A DNA stretch of 64,000 nucleotides from assembly GCA_951813075.1 (NCBI GenBank), contig OX638343.1, positions 1,172,149 to 1,236,148 of the forward strand. Reading direction: 5' to 3'. The notes under the pieces were generated by a model that was not told the origin of the DNA, did not search any database, and saw nothing but the letters and a program-made list of their open reading frames with translations. A program made the translations under genes and the position numbers. Below are positions 7,923 through 16,047 of this stretch, one piece after another (within the stretch, counting starts at the first letter, position 1; every line of letters begins with the position of its first letter). The stretch comes from Arenicellales bacterium. GTDB lineage: Bacteria; Pseudomonadota; Gammaproteobacteria; Arenicellales; JAJDZL01.

Positions 7923-9797
7923 ATGTCGGAATACCTGAACGACACTGACCGATCAGCGGAAGATACAAATTCGTATCGTCGTCCCAAAAGCAAGCATGAA
8001 ATTCTGCGTGAGATCTTTGGATACGAGTCTTTCAGGCCGAACCAGGAAGTTGTGATTGACACATTGATTTCTGGCCGTAGTGTACTCGCTGTGATGCCGA
8101 CTGGTTACGGAAAGTCTCTTTGCTATCAGATTCCGGCACTGATGAATGAGGGACTCACAGTCGTGATCTCACCACTGATTGCTCTGATGCGTGACCAAGT
8201 AAGCGCACTCAAACTATTCGGGGTTTGTGCCGATACGATCAACTCATCGAGTGATCAATCAGCTAACTACACAGTTTGGAAGCGTTTGAAAGCCGGATCG
8301 TTGAAGCTGCTCTATCTTTCGCCTGAGAAACTGATGACAGAATCGATGCTCGATACTCTCAAACAACAACAGCTGACGCTGATCGCTGTCGATGAGGCGC
8401 ATTGCATCTCTCAGTGGGGCCCCGCCTTCCGCCCGGAGTATGCTAGCCTTGCGAAGTTACGTGAAAATTTTCCGAAAACCCCAATCCTTGCGACCACGGC
8501 GACCGCGGACGAGGTGACTCGTAAGGAAATTTTGGAACTCATGTTCGCCGGCAACGCCGCGGTTCATGTGCAAGGATTCGATCGACCCAACATCAAACTG
8601 TCGGTCGCCGCCAAAGTCGGTAATAGTCGACAATTACTGGACTTCCTGACCCCACACAATGGAACCAGTGGCATTGTCTATTGCCTTTCTCGAAAGAAAA
8701 CCGAGGCAATAGCAAAGCTTCTTGAAAGTTGGGGAATCCGTACTCTCACGTATCACGCCGGTATGAATAAGGAAGAGCGTGACACAAATCAGAACATTTT
8801 TATGACTGAACCCGGGGTTGTCATGGTAGCCACCATCGCTTTCGGTATGGGGATTGACAAATCCGATATCCGATTTGTATTGCACGCCGATATGCCTGGG
8901 TCTATCGAGGCCTACTATCAGGAACTTGGTCGTGCCGGTCGTGACGGCCAGCCTGCGGAAGCGCACATGCTGTTTGGACTCGAGGATGTCCGTATGCGTC
9001 GTGTTTTCATTGACCAGGAAGATGCAGGTGAAGACCGACAGCGTCGAGAGCATCAAAGACTGAATGCATTGATTGGCTATTGCGAGTCTCCAACATGCCG
9101 ACGACGAGCTTTACTGGCGTATTTCGGAGAAATGATTGACCCGTGTGGTAATTGCGATATATGCCTTGATCCCGTCGAACTTGCCGATGGAACAGAGTAC
9201 GCACGTATGGCATTATCAGCCATTTATCGCACAGGACAACGCTACGGCGCTGTGCATATCGTTGATGTGCTTAGAGGTAATATGAACAAAAAAGTTTCAG
9301 ATGCTGGCCACCACCGACTTCCGACCTTTGGAGTTGGCGAGGAGATAACGAGCCAGGAGTGGCGAGCATTGATTCGCCAGCTTGTCAGCTCCGGGATTGT
9401 TATTCAGGATATTGCTGCATACGGTGGCCTGCGAATTACGCAATCTGGAATGGATCTGCTAAGGGGCAATTCCACCTTTGAATATCGAAGGCCAGTAGAA
9501 ACATCGCGTGGCAAAAAGGTTCAAGAAGTGAATAAAGTTCCGCTGTCGAGCCACTTGAGTTCTGACGACAGATTACTGTTGGACAGACTCAAAGCGTTGC
9601 GACTAAAGCTAGCTAAGGTACGTGGGGTACCTGCATATGTAATTTTCCCCGATCGCTCACTCGAGATGATGGCGCAACATCGTCCGGCAACGCGCGGTGA
9701 ATTTGCTCAAATCAATGGTGTCGGTGAAGTCAAAATGCGTGACTTTGCCGATATATTCATTGCGGAGATTACGGGCAAGTCGGGAAGCAGTTGTTGA
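7923..9797 (+). CDS. recQ: ATP-dependent DNA helicase RecQ
   Basis: A 3'-5' superfamily 2 DNA helicase of recombination and fork repair. The 624 residues show the full family order. The helicase core has a Walker A loop in MPTGYGKSLCYQIPAL (around residues 58-73), DEAH at 157-160 followed by CISQWG, and motif VI in ELGRAGRDGQ. The RecQ zinc-binding domain carries CESPTCRRR and later CGNCDIC, giving four cysteines. A winged helix follows, and a C-terminal HRDC domain lies at about residues 540-620. The aromatic-rich loop reads QWGPAFRPEY where many RecQ proteins have QWGHDFRPEY, so a histidine is replaced. The start ATG at 7923 is preceded by GAGA. It appears to be a single-gene unit. Confidence 0.97.
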   Translation: MSEYLNDTDRSAEDTNSYRRPKSKHEILREIFGYESFRPNQEVVIDTLISGRSVLAVMPTGYGKSLCYQIPALMNEGLTVVISPLIALMRDQVSALKLFGVCADTINSSSDQSANYTVWKRLKAGSLKLLYLSPEKLMTESMLDTLKQQQLTLIAVDEAHCISQWGPAFRPEYASLAKLRENFPKTPILATTATADEVTRKEILELMFAGNAAVHVQGFDRPNIKLSVAAKVGNSRQLLDFLTPHNGTSGIVYCLSRKKTEAIAKLLESWGIRTLTYHAGMNKEERDTNQNIFMTEPGVVMVATIAFGMGIDKSDIRFVLHADMPGSIEAYYQELGRAGRDGQPAEAHMLFGLEDVRMRRVFIDQEDAGEDRQRREHQRLNALIGYCESPTCRRRALLAYFGEMIDPCGNCDICLDPVELADGTEYARMALSAIYRTGQRYGAVHIVDVLRGNMNKKVSDAGHHRLPTFGVGEEITSQEWRALIRQLVSSGIVIQDIAAYGGLRITQSGMDLLRGNSTFEYRRPVETSRGKKVQEVNKVPLSSHLSSDDRLLLDRLKALRLKLAKVRGVPAYVIFPDRSLEMMAQHRPATRGEFAQINGVGEVKMRDFADIFIAEITGKSGSSC

Positions 9798-10078
9798 ATT
9801 CAAGGCAGTAAATCCGATCGAATCGAGAGTTGCGATAAATGGAATTACCGTGGTTCTATGAACCGAAATCGATCGGCACCATAGAGGGTTCTGTCATTGA
9901 CGACTTGTGTATCATATCTGCCCGATTCAATTCCAGATTTCTTCATACACTGAACGAAGATAATGAACATTTTATCCTTCTGATCGTGCAATCAGATGAC
10001 TGCTTGAGCGGTAGTCGCCTCAAGTCGTTTGTCAAGGAATCAGCGGTTGATTGTTCCATGCAGTCGAACCGCTTCCTG
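9798..10078. other. Region between recQ and the permease remnant
   Basis: An open frame begins at 9839, but it has no ribosome site, no recognisable domain, and runs into the decayed permease copy downstream. I regard this stretch as non-coding or decayed. Confidence 0.4.
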
Positions 10079-10352
10079 TTCAGGAAAAAACTCCGGAATT
10101 GTCAAAGAATGTCGGTCCCCTGCGGGAAAATTCCGTATCTACTGGCTTAACTCCTTCCGCACAATTCGCGGTAAAAATTCAGTATCACAAAGGACAGTAT
10201 CACGATTCCGGCAACCCCAACTGCTGTCAACGAACCTAGGGGCGGAACAATCGGTGCGTAACCAGAATCCATCTTCGAGTAAAGCCATTCCGGAACCGTC
10301 TGATCGCACCTGTCGTAAACAGGGAGAGTGGAAAATTACTCCGGGAAAGTAG
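10079..10352 (-). pseudogene. Decayed copy of the 3' end of the Pot-type permease gene
   Basis: This segment aligns by eye with 22076-22350 at roughly 80-85% identity over its best 210 bases. It corresponds to the last 68 or so codons of the permease gene at 22139-22948 plus the sequence just after its stop codon. The copy has a one-base deletion (near 10307) and no upstream gene body, so it cannot be expressed as a permease. Both copies lie in the same orientation. Together they bracket the N-demethylase/BMP-transporter island as direct repeats. The homology stops abruptly at about 10352, which marks a rearrangement breakpoint. Confidence 0.85.
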
Positions 10353-10484
10353 TTTGGTCTACACGATAACGGTGGTAACTTAAGCCGAATGTCTCGACAA
10401 GACTACGACTGACTGGATGCAGTTCGAATTTGTATGACGACTCACTGCGTTAGCGAGGATCGGAGTGTTTGTTCCCGGTTTTAT
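10353..10484. other. Junction between the permease remnant and the N-demethylase operon
   Basis: About 130 bases with no gene and no homology to the permease beyond 10352. It should contain the operon's 3' end signal, but no obvious terminator hairpin is visible. Confidence 0.35.
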
Positions 10485-11144
10485 TCAACTTCCAGTGTTT
10501 TCACAGTTAATATCAGGACCTGCCGCAAAGATTCCCGGTATGACAATGAAATTCGGAATTCTTCTCACCCGATCACACCATCTTCGAATTGCAGGGTAGT
10601 CAATTCTAGAAATTCCGCCTTCTTCCGACAGCATGATCGAAGGGAAACACGCGATGTCTGCAATTGTCGGATTACTGTGACTGCATATCCACATATTGTT
10701 CTGCTTTTCCTGAAACCACAAATGCTCATCCAAAATTCTCATAAGACGATGTGCACCTGACCTGCAAGAGTCAATATCACACTCGATAAATAATCCATCG
10801 TGCAAACGCGCAGACCCTGCTGTTGAGTTTAGCGAGTCTGCAAATCCTAGCCATTGTGCAATTTCGCCCAATACTTCAGCATTTTGTGTGGGATACCATT
10901 TTCCAGTGTCATCGAATTTTGTTGCAAGAAACACGAGTATTGCATGCGAGTCTCGTAAAATGAAACCGTCATCCTCGATCAATGGCAATTGACCAAGAGG
11001 GTTCAATTTCAAAAACCACTCTGATTTATGTTCTCGTCCCGGATAATAATCGACTGTAATATTTTCCCACTCAATTCCAATTAAGGACATTAGTAATCGC
11101 ACTTTGTAGCAATTGGCAGAAAGTTCATAGTTGTACAGTTTCAT
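10485..11144 (-). CDS. GST-like protein, NdmE-like partner of the N-demethylase
   Basis: A 219-residue glutathione S-transferase-fold protein. The N-terminal thioredoxin-like half has MKLYNYELSANCYKVRLLMSL and NPLGQLPLIEDDGFILRDSHAI, with the cis-proline and DS glutathione-binding motifs. The C-terminal helical domain contains PTIADIACFPSI. It is the last gene of the oxygenase operon, 15 bases after the reductase stop. In Pseudomonas putida CBB5, NdmE is a GST-like protein needed to assemble the NdmC-NdmD N7-demethylase, so a structural role is the favoured inference. A plain GST acting on a reactive product such as formaldehyde is the alternative. The fold is clear; the partner role rests on gene context. 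Confidence 0.85.
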   Translation of the reverse strand: MKLYNYELSANCYKVRLLMSLIGIEWENITVDYYPGREHKSEWFLKLNPLGQLPLIEDDGFILRDSHAILVFLATKFDDTGKWYPTQNAEVLGEIAQWLGFADSLNSTAGSARLHDGLFIECDIDSCRSGAHRLMRILDEHLWFQEKQNNMWICSHSNPTIADIACFPSIMLSEEGGISRIDYPAIRRWCDRVRRIPNFIVIPGIFAAGPDINCENTGS

Positions 11145-11159
11145 TAGTCTGATCTATGC

Positions 11160-12917
11160 TTAAATATCAAGCACAAGTCGTTTCGACTTTGCCCTTGAAA
11201 CACAGGAAATAATTTTCTTGTGACCCGCTTTCTCAAATTCTCTCAAATACACATCTTGGTGGTCGGGTTCGCCTTCTAGCACATCAATTATGCAGGTACC
11301 GCACGCACCTTGTTCGCAAGATGTTGATATGGCCACATTATTGTGTCGAAGAATTTCTACAATCGTTTTACCCGATGGAACTTTCAGTGTAAGGCACGAA
11401 CGTGCAAGCGCAATTTCAAACTCGGAGCTGTCATCAATGGCGTTAGGATTCTTGAAATACTCAAAATGCACTGCTTCATCAGGCCAACCGATTTTCAGAG
11501 CCGTTACTCGAGCTGCTTCCAACATTGGTGCAGGTCCGCATACATAGACATGCATTCGTTTTTGGTGGATTGACAAGATATCATGCAGTGATTCCTTGGT
11601 TTGGCTATCACCTAGACCCAGATGAAGTACAACAGAACTGCCGAGTTTTGACAAAACCTCACCGAAAGTGACATGTTTCTCCGACTGTGCAAAATAGTGT
11701 AATTTGTAGGGTAGATTCGCATGATCCAGTAATCGCGCCATGGATAGCAAAGGTGTAATACCGATTCCACCCGCTATTAATATTGTCTCCAATGCATCTC
11801 GGCGTAAAGGAAAATTATTTCTTGGTTCTGAGATATCAAGCTTACATCCCTCGTGGAGAGAATCAACCATGTAATGCGATCCACCAGAAGAGTTGGATTC
11901 TCGTTTTATACCAATCGTATAGTGTTGAGTTTGCCCGGGTCCGTTGGTCAAGGAATACTGACGAATTAGACCATTGGGCATGTGAACATCGATGTGTGCT
12001 CCAGGCTGAAAAGTGGGTAGCACTCCCTTAATCGGTTCCAGATCAAACGCCGAAACTCCTTCCGCTGTTTGCCACTTGCGGGCAATCGTTACCTGGTACG
12101 ATGCAAATCTTCCTGATTCTGGCTGCTTGGGGCTCGATGGAAATTCTTGTGAGGGCTTTATCATGTTGAGTGGTGTCAACTCCGCTACTGGAATACTTGC
12201 GGCTCGACTTTCAACACGATTACGAATTTGGTTGATTAACTGAGCGTGATGACGCAACACTGGAATATCTTCGAGACCATCGTCCCATTCAATTACGCCT
12301 CGTACTACAGTTTTGTATGAGTCCACCGGTTGGGCAATCAATAATGCTGTTGTGCTGAAATTCTGACTTTGAGCTTGAACAATTAAGGTATTTGTGGACC
12401 ACTCAACTACTTCATATTCAACATGTTTTGCATCAAGTTGGGAGCTGGGGTGAAATTGATACTTTCGTAACTCCTCAATCACCATGTTGGTCGGAGAATT
12501 AATCGAAACCGCGCGTAAGACGAGACAATGCCGATTACTGAGAAATTCAAAATTTGGACCTTCTCCTTCCGGCTCAATTCCGGACCAAACCAACCCGTAA
12601 CGTTCTATCGCTGGATAGACACGATTTTGAATCGTACGAGCGGGTGAATTGGCGGGATGAGCAGGTATATAAGTACACCCTGCAGTGCGGTTAGCATATC
12701 GCCAGCCGTGATATTGACACTTCAATTCGACACCTTCATTGATGCCAATCGACAATCGAACGCCACGGTGCAGGCAGCGATTTTCCCAAATATTGACGAA
12801 TCCATCATCTGCGCGCCAAACCGCCATTTCGGTACCCAGCAACTGTGCGTGATACACATGCCTATATGGCAGATCATCACTTGCTGCGATGGGAAACCAA
12901 ATTGATTCGATTGTCAT
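11160..12917 (-). CDS. ndmD: NdmD-like reductase: Rieske domain fused to a PDR-type FMN/[2Fe-2S] reductase
   Basis: A 585-residue electron-transfer protein. Numbered from the ATG at 12917, residues about 1-115 form a complete Rieske domain with C48-x-H50 (CLHRG) and C67-x2-H70 (CQYHGW). Residues about 120-260 resemble the rest of an oxygenase subunit but lack the H-x4-H iron site. From about 270 comes a phthalate-dioxygenase-reductase module: flavin motif RQYSLT (319-324), nucleotide-binding GGIGITPLLSM (from 383), CGP (460-462), and a C-terminal plant-type ferredoxin with C534, C539, C542 and C572. This is the layout of P. putida CBB5 NdmD, whose extra Rieske cluster serves the Rieske-less NdmC. 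It should pass electrons from NAD(P)H to the two catalytic subunits upstream. A GTG at 12935 is an alternative start. Confidence 0.93.
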   Translation of the reverse strand: MTIESIWFPIAASDDLPYRHVYHAQLLGTEMAVWRADDGFVNIWENRCLHRGVRLSIGINEGVELKCQYHGWRYANRTAGCTYIPAHPANSPARTIQNRVYPAIERYGLVWSGIEPEGEGPNFEFLSNRHCLVLRAVSINSPTNMVIEELRKYQFHPSSQLDAKHVEYEVVEWSTNTLIVQAQSQNFSTTALLIAQPVDSYKTVVRGVIEWDDGLEDIPVLRHHAQLINQIRNRVESRAASIPVAELTPLNMIKPSQEFPSSPKQPESGRFASYQVTIARKWQTAEGVSAFDLEPIKGVLPTFQPGAHIDVHMPNGLIRQYSLTNGPGQTQHYTIGIKRESNSSGGSHYMVDSLHEGCKLDISEPRNNFPLRRDALETILIAGGIGITPLLSMARLLDHANLPYKLHYFAQSEKHVTFGEVLSKLGSSVVLHLGLGDSQTKESLHDILSIHQKRMHVYVCGPAPMLEAARVTALKIGWPDEAVHFEYFKNPNAIDDSSEFEIALARSCLTLKVPSGKTIVEILRHNNVAISTSCEQGACGTCIIDVLEGEPDHQDVYLREFEKAGHKKIISCVSRAKSKRLVLDI

Positions 12918-13119
12918 CTTTATGAATTCACTCACTGATGTTCAGTTTATATATCGAATAAATTCAATCGGTTAAGTCGGGTTGAAGTGTTCATTATGTA
13001 GTTGAGTTTTATTAGTGGTTGATATTGTGGCAATTTTCTCGGGTCAGATCGTTCTTGTAACTGTATAGAGTTTCCTTTCAACAACGAAGCACTGGTGGTA
13101 ATCAGCATAAAATTTCGAT
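12918..13119. other. Gap between catalytic and reductase genes of the N-demethylase operon
   Basis: About 200 AT-rich bases lie between the second catalytic gene and the reductase gene, much more than other gaps in this operon. It may hold an internal promoter for the reductase and GST-like genes. No clear terminator or hairpin is visible. Confidence 0.4.
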
Positions 13120-14028
13120 TCAGGAAGTAGCGGATAAGACACCATATTTAACACCCATCGCACTCAGCCACCTACGATAGGTAATCGCTGACTTATCTGC
13201 GCGAATAGAAGTTTCTGCCCGTGATCCAAGCGGAAGTTTCTTGGGAACTTGATTTTCCAGTATCGGTTTATCTTGTCCAAATATCATCTGTTGAAACTGT
13301 CCTATTACGGAGTTATCGTTGTCAGTATCCAAGATACTCAACAGCATGTGCGCTCGTACTTTCTCTTCACTGACTGGTTGAACGAATAGCGCAATGACAT
13401 CCATGCGAGATTCATCTACTGGACTGGACTTGTATAGAATCGAACAAAATGGATGCGGCACGCGATACAAATATTCGACATCAGCACCTTCGCTGGAAGT
13501 AGTCGCAGCCTTCGGTTGATAAAAAACGCACTTGGTCGCAACAATCTCATTTTCATTTTGCAGCACCTCCACTTCGTACTCTCTGACCTCAGTGTGAGGT
13601 TCAGCTCCCAAAATGTTCGAATGTACAAACGGAAAGTGCCCCATGTCGAGAAAGTTTTCGATTGCTCTAGGTGCTGAAGTATGTACACCAACCGTTGCCG
13701 CATTCATATTTCGTCGGTCAGATTCTTCATATTCGGGAATCGAAAATAATTCATTTTCAGGTTCCCCCAGACTAGTCCAAATATAGCCATAAGCAACTGT
13801 TGCGGGTAGTTCAGCTTCTTCTTCACCCTGTTTCAAACCGATAGTCTTCCCTGGCGGAATCGAATTCACGACCCGAACACTTGGATTTCCATTTCCATCG
13901 ACTTTAAACTTAAGATTTTCTTCCAATAATGTGGTGTGGTATGAATGATCTGACTCCAGTTCATCTATAGCAGCAATTGCATACCAAAGATTGAGTACAG
14001 CCGGATCCGAACAACATTTCGTTTTCAT
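13120..14028 (-). CDS. NdmC-like Rieske-less non-haem iron oxygenase subunit (paralogue 1)
   Basis: A 302-residue catalytic subunit related to the alpha subunits of Rieske oxygenases of the vanillate-demethylase/Ndm type. The start still aligns with the beginning of such subunits (LNLWYAIAAIDEL), but the CxH...CxxH cluster-binding segment is absent; residues 40-80 are a short linker. The mononuclear iron site is intact: bridging D128, H131 and H136 in NFLDMGHFPFVH, and probably D253 in GQDKPILENQ. It should bind Fe(II) and activate O2 for N-demethylation, taking electrons from the Rieske domain on the reductase encoded downstream. Its start overlaps the stop of the preceding paralogue by four bases (ATGA), so the two are translated together. 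Confidence 0.88.
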   Translation of the reverse strand: MKTKCCSDPAVLNLWYAIAAIDELESDHSYHTTLLEENLKFKVDGNGNPSVRVVNSIPPGKTIGLKQGEEEAELPATVAYGYIWTSLGEPENELFSIPEYEESDRRNMNAATVGVHTSAPRAIENFLDMGHFPFVHSNILGAEPHTEVREYEVEVLQNENEIVATKCVFYQPKAATTSSEGADVEYLYRVPHPFCSILYKSSPVDESRMDVIALFVQPVSEEKVRAHMLLSILDTDNDNSVIGQFQQMIFGQDKPILENQVPKKLPLGSRAETSIRADKSAITYRRWLSAMGVKYGVLSATS

Positions 14029-14918
14029 CGGATTATGTCACCTGATTTCGATTCGCTGAAATTAGAAGCGGAATCAATTGGAATTGCTCCGTAGGTAATA
14101 TTGTGCTCACGTAACCAGCGACGATAAAACACGGAGGTTGCATCAGATGCGATACAGGTTTCAGCCCTCGGATCTAAGGGTAGGCACTTCGGTAGTTGAT
14201 TCTCAAGTATGGGCTTGTCTTGTCCAAAGATCAATTGCATGAACCATCGTACAGTGCAGCGGTCAATTCCGTCTTTCAAATAACATAGAAAAGGATGCAC
14301 AATGCAATGCTCTTCGCCTGCAGGTTGTACAAAAATGGCAATGTAATCCTTGCGGTGCGGCTGCAACGGATTGGTTTTGTACAAAACCGCGGTGTAAGGA
14401 CGAAGAACCTGATATTCGTAATCAGCCATGATGCCACCTTCAGCGTTCGGTGACGCAACAGGCTGAAAGAATTTACAGTCAGTTGCGACAATTTCGTCAT
14501 CTGCTGTGATATCGACTTGGTAAGGAAAAGTTTCAGAGTTTGTTTCAACGCCGAGATAACCATCATGAACAAAAGGAAAATGCCCCATGTCAAGAAAGTT
14601 CTCCACCACTCGCAATCCCGATACGTGAACACCCATAGACCCTCCGGTTATGACGTGACGATCGTTTTCTTCCGCTTCCGGAATTTCGATGATCGGTCTG
14701 CCAGGTTCGCCCAGGCACACCCAAACGAATCCATACTTTTGTCGTGAAATCACCTCTCGACCCGAATCGGTGGTGACAGAAATTGACTTCAGATGATTAC
14801 GTTCGATCTGAATGCGTTCGCCAAACAGATATGTTGTCGTAATAGTGTCATCTTTGAGAGTTTCTATATCGGCAACAACATGCCAGTCAGATATCAAGGT
14901 GGAATCCACTTGCGTCAT
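14025..14918 (-). CDS. NdmC-like Rieske-less non-haem iron oxygenase subunit (paralogue 2)
   Basis: A 297-residue paralogue of the next gene and the first gene of the operon. It too begins like an oxygenase alpha subunit (LISDWHVVADIETL), lacks any CxH or CxxH cluster ligands, and keeps the iron site: D110, H113 and H118 in NFLDMGHFPFVH, and D234 in GQDKPILENQ. Sequence similarity to paralogue 1 is concentrated around these motifs and near the C-terminus (RAET, FYRRW), so they are old duplicates rather than a recent copy. They may act on different methyl positions or form a mixed oligomer, as NdmA and NdmB do. It is divergent from the GntR regulator. Confidence 0.88.
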   Translation of the reverse strand: MTQVDSTLISDWHVVADIETLKDDTITTTYLFGERIQIERNHLKSISVTTDSGREVISRQKYGFVWVCLGEPGRPIIEIPEAEENDRHVITGGSMGVHVSGLRVVENFLDMGHFPFVHDGYLGVETNSETFPYQVDITADDEIVATDCKFFQPVASPNAEGGIMADYEYQVLRPYTAVLYKTNPLQPHRKDYIAIFVQPAGEEHCIVHPFLCYLKDGIDRCTVRWFMQLIFGQDKPILENQLPKCLPLDPRAETCIASDATSVFYRRWLREHNITYGAIPIDSASNFSESKSGDIIR

Positions 14919-15195
14919 GGCTTCAACAATTTCTGATTCGCTTCAATTTCTCAGTAACCCAATCGAAAGGTACGTCAATTTTAGTGACTATGGTATCCAA
15001 TAGTGAATGTTTTGTTAATTTAAATTAGCATGATTGCGTAATAAAATAACATAAATTGAATTACAATCGCCACAGATTTATCGTGAATACTAACCTTCAT
15101 AATGACAAAGCGATAATTTGTCAACTCGAGTAGCGTTTCTTCAGTTTCGTCACATTGGTCATTGCCTTTGCTTTGCTTGAACAACCAAGGTCTAA
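14919..15195. promoter_or_regulatory. Divergent control region of the N-demethylase operon and GntR regulator
   Basis: An AT-rich region of about 280 bases between the catalytic operon (minus) and the GntR regulator and transporter genes (plus). It holds several small palindromes: TGGTATCCA at 14991-14999, which resembles the TGGT-N-ACCA pattern of FadR-type GntR operators; TAATTTAAATTA at 15016-15027; and ACTCGAGT at 15124-15131. The GntR protein probably binds here and controls both sides. The site assignments are by eye. Confidence 0.5.
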
Positions 15196-15945
15196 ATGAG
15201 TAGCCGATCCATCCATATCGCCAATTCGATTACAAGCGCAATTTTATCCGGACGTCTAAAACCCGGTACAAAACTGGGGGAACGAGAACTGTCGGAGATT
15301 TTTCTCGTAAGTCGAGCCGTAGTGCGCCAAGCGTTAATTAGAATCTGTGAAGGTGGACTCGTCGTAATCGAACGCAATCGCGGAGCATTTGTTGCAAAGC
15401 CTAGCCTTCAGGAATGCATTGAAATTTATGACACCCTGACCTTGCTCGAACAGGGAGTTGCACAACTCTTGTCTCGCAGATTCGGAATGGTAGAAGGTTT
15501 AAATGACTTGCGTCAGCACATCGAATACCAAAAAAAGGCTGTACGAGAAAACAACAATGATTACGCAGATCAATTAGGTCGAGAGTTCCATTCCAAATTT
15601 GTTCGGTTGTGCCGCAATAAAGTTATGCAGGATGTCCATGAACAAATTGCTCGACGGGTGACTACATTGGGTTCGCTATGCTGCAGTGTATTCGACTATT
15701 CTCACTTGATGGAAGAGCATGCCAAGATAGTGGATTTACTGGAAAAAAATCAAGTCGAAGAACTAATGATTCTGATCGACACACACTATCGAAATGTTTT
15801 ACGAGGATACATCATGGACGAAACGGTTTACCCGGATTTACCGCTTGAAGAAGCGTTGTCGAACTTCGTAAATCACGAAGTTCATAAACATGAAAACATT
15901 GAACGCGATGCGCTATCGACCTCAAGCAATGGCAGAATCAACTGA
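15196..15945 (+). CDS. GntR-family transcriptional regulator, FadR/FCD subgroup
   Basis: A 249-residue regulator with an N-terminal winged helix-turn-helix at about residues 5-70 (GRLKPGTKLGERELSEIFLV then SRAVVRQAL) and a C-terminal all-helical FCD ligand domain at about 80-225. The FCD domain carries the usual acidic and histidine positions (for example GREFHSKF, LMEEHAKIVDLL and DTHYRNV) that bind a metal and an organic ligand. The ATG at 15196 has AAGG six bases upstream. It lies between the N-demethylase operon and the importer and is the likely ligand-responsive switch for both. The ligand is unknown; a substrate or product of the N-demethylase is the natural guess. Confidence 0.92.
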   Translation: MSSRSIHIANSITSAILSGRLKPGTKLGERELSEIFLVSRAVVRQALIRICEGGLVVIERNRGAFVAKPSLQECIEIYDTLTLLEQGVAQLLSRRFGMVEGLNDLRQHIEYQKKAVRENNNDYADQLGREFHSKFVRLCRNKVMQDVHEQIARRVTTLGSLCCSVFDYSHLMEEHAKIVDLLEKNQVEELMILIDTHYRNVLRGYIMDETVYPDLPLEEALSNFVNHEVHKHENIERDALSTSSNGRIN

Positions 15946-16047
15946 AATTTGTATATTCAGAATTAGACGCTGTCTAGTGTAATAGTGTCACATTTTGAGG
16001 AAACACCAACAACATTTCAATTCAATCAATTTTTTAGGAGAACAGAC

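Noticed and set aside
8634..9056. 140-codon minus-strand frame inside recQ
   Set aside because: Lies entirely within a well-supported gene on the other strand; its protein has no recognisable features.
9839..10150. 103-codon plus-strand frame after recQ
   Set aside because: No ribosome site and no family motif, and its last part lies on the antisense of the decayed permease copy.
13120..14918. The two oxygenase genes as truncated pseudogenes
   Set aside because: Both are open, start at the normal beginning of the family, keep every iron ligand, are translationally coupled, and lie beside a reductase that supplies the missing Rieske domain.
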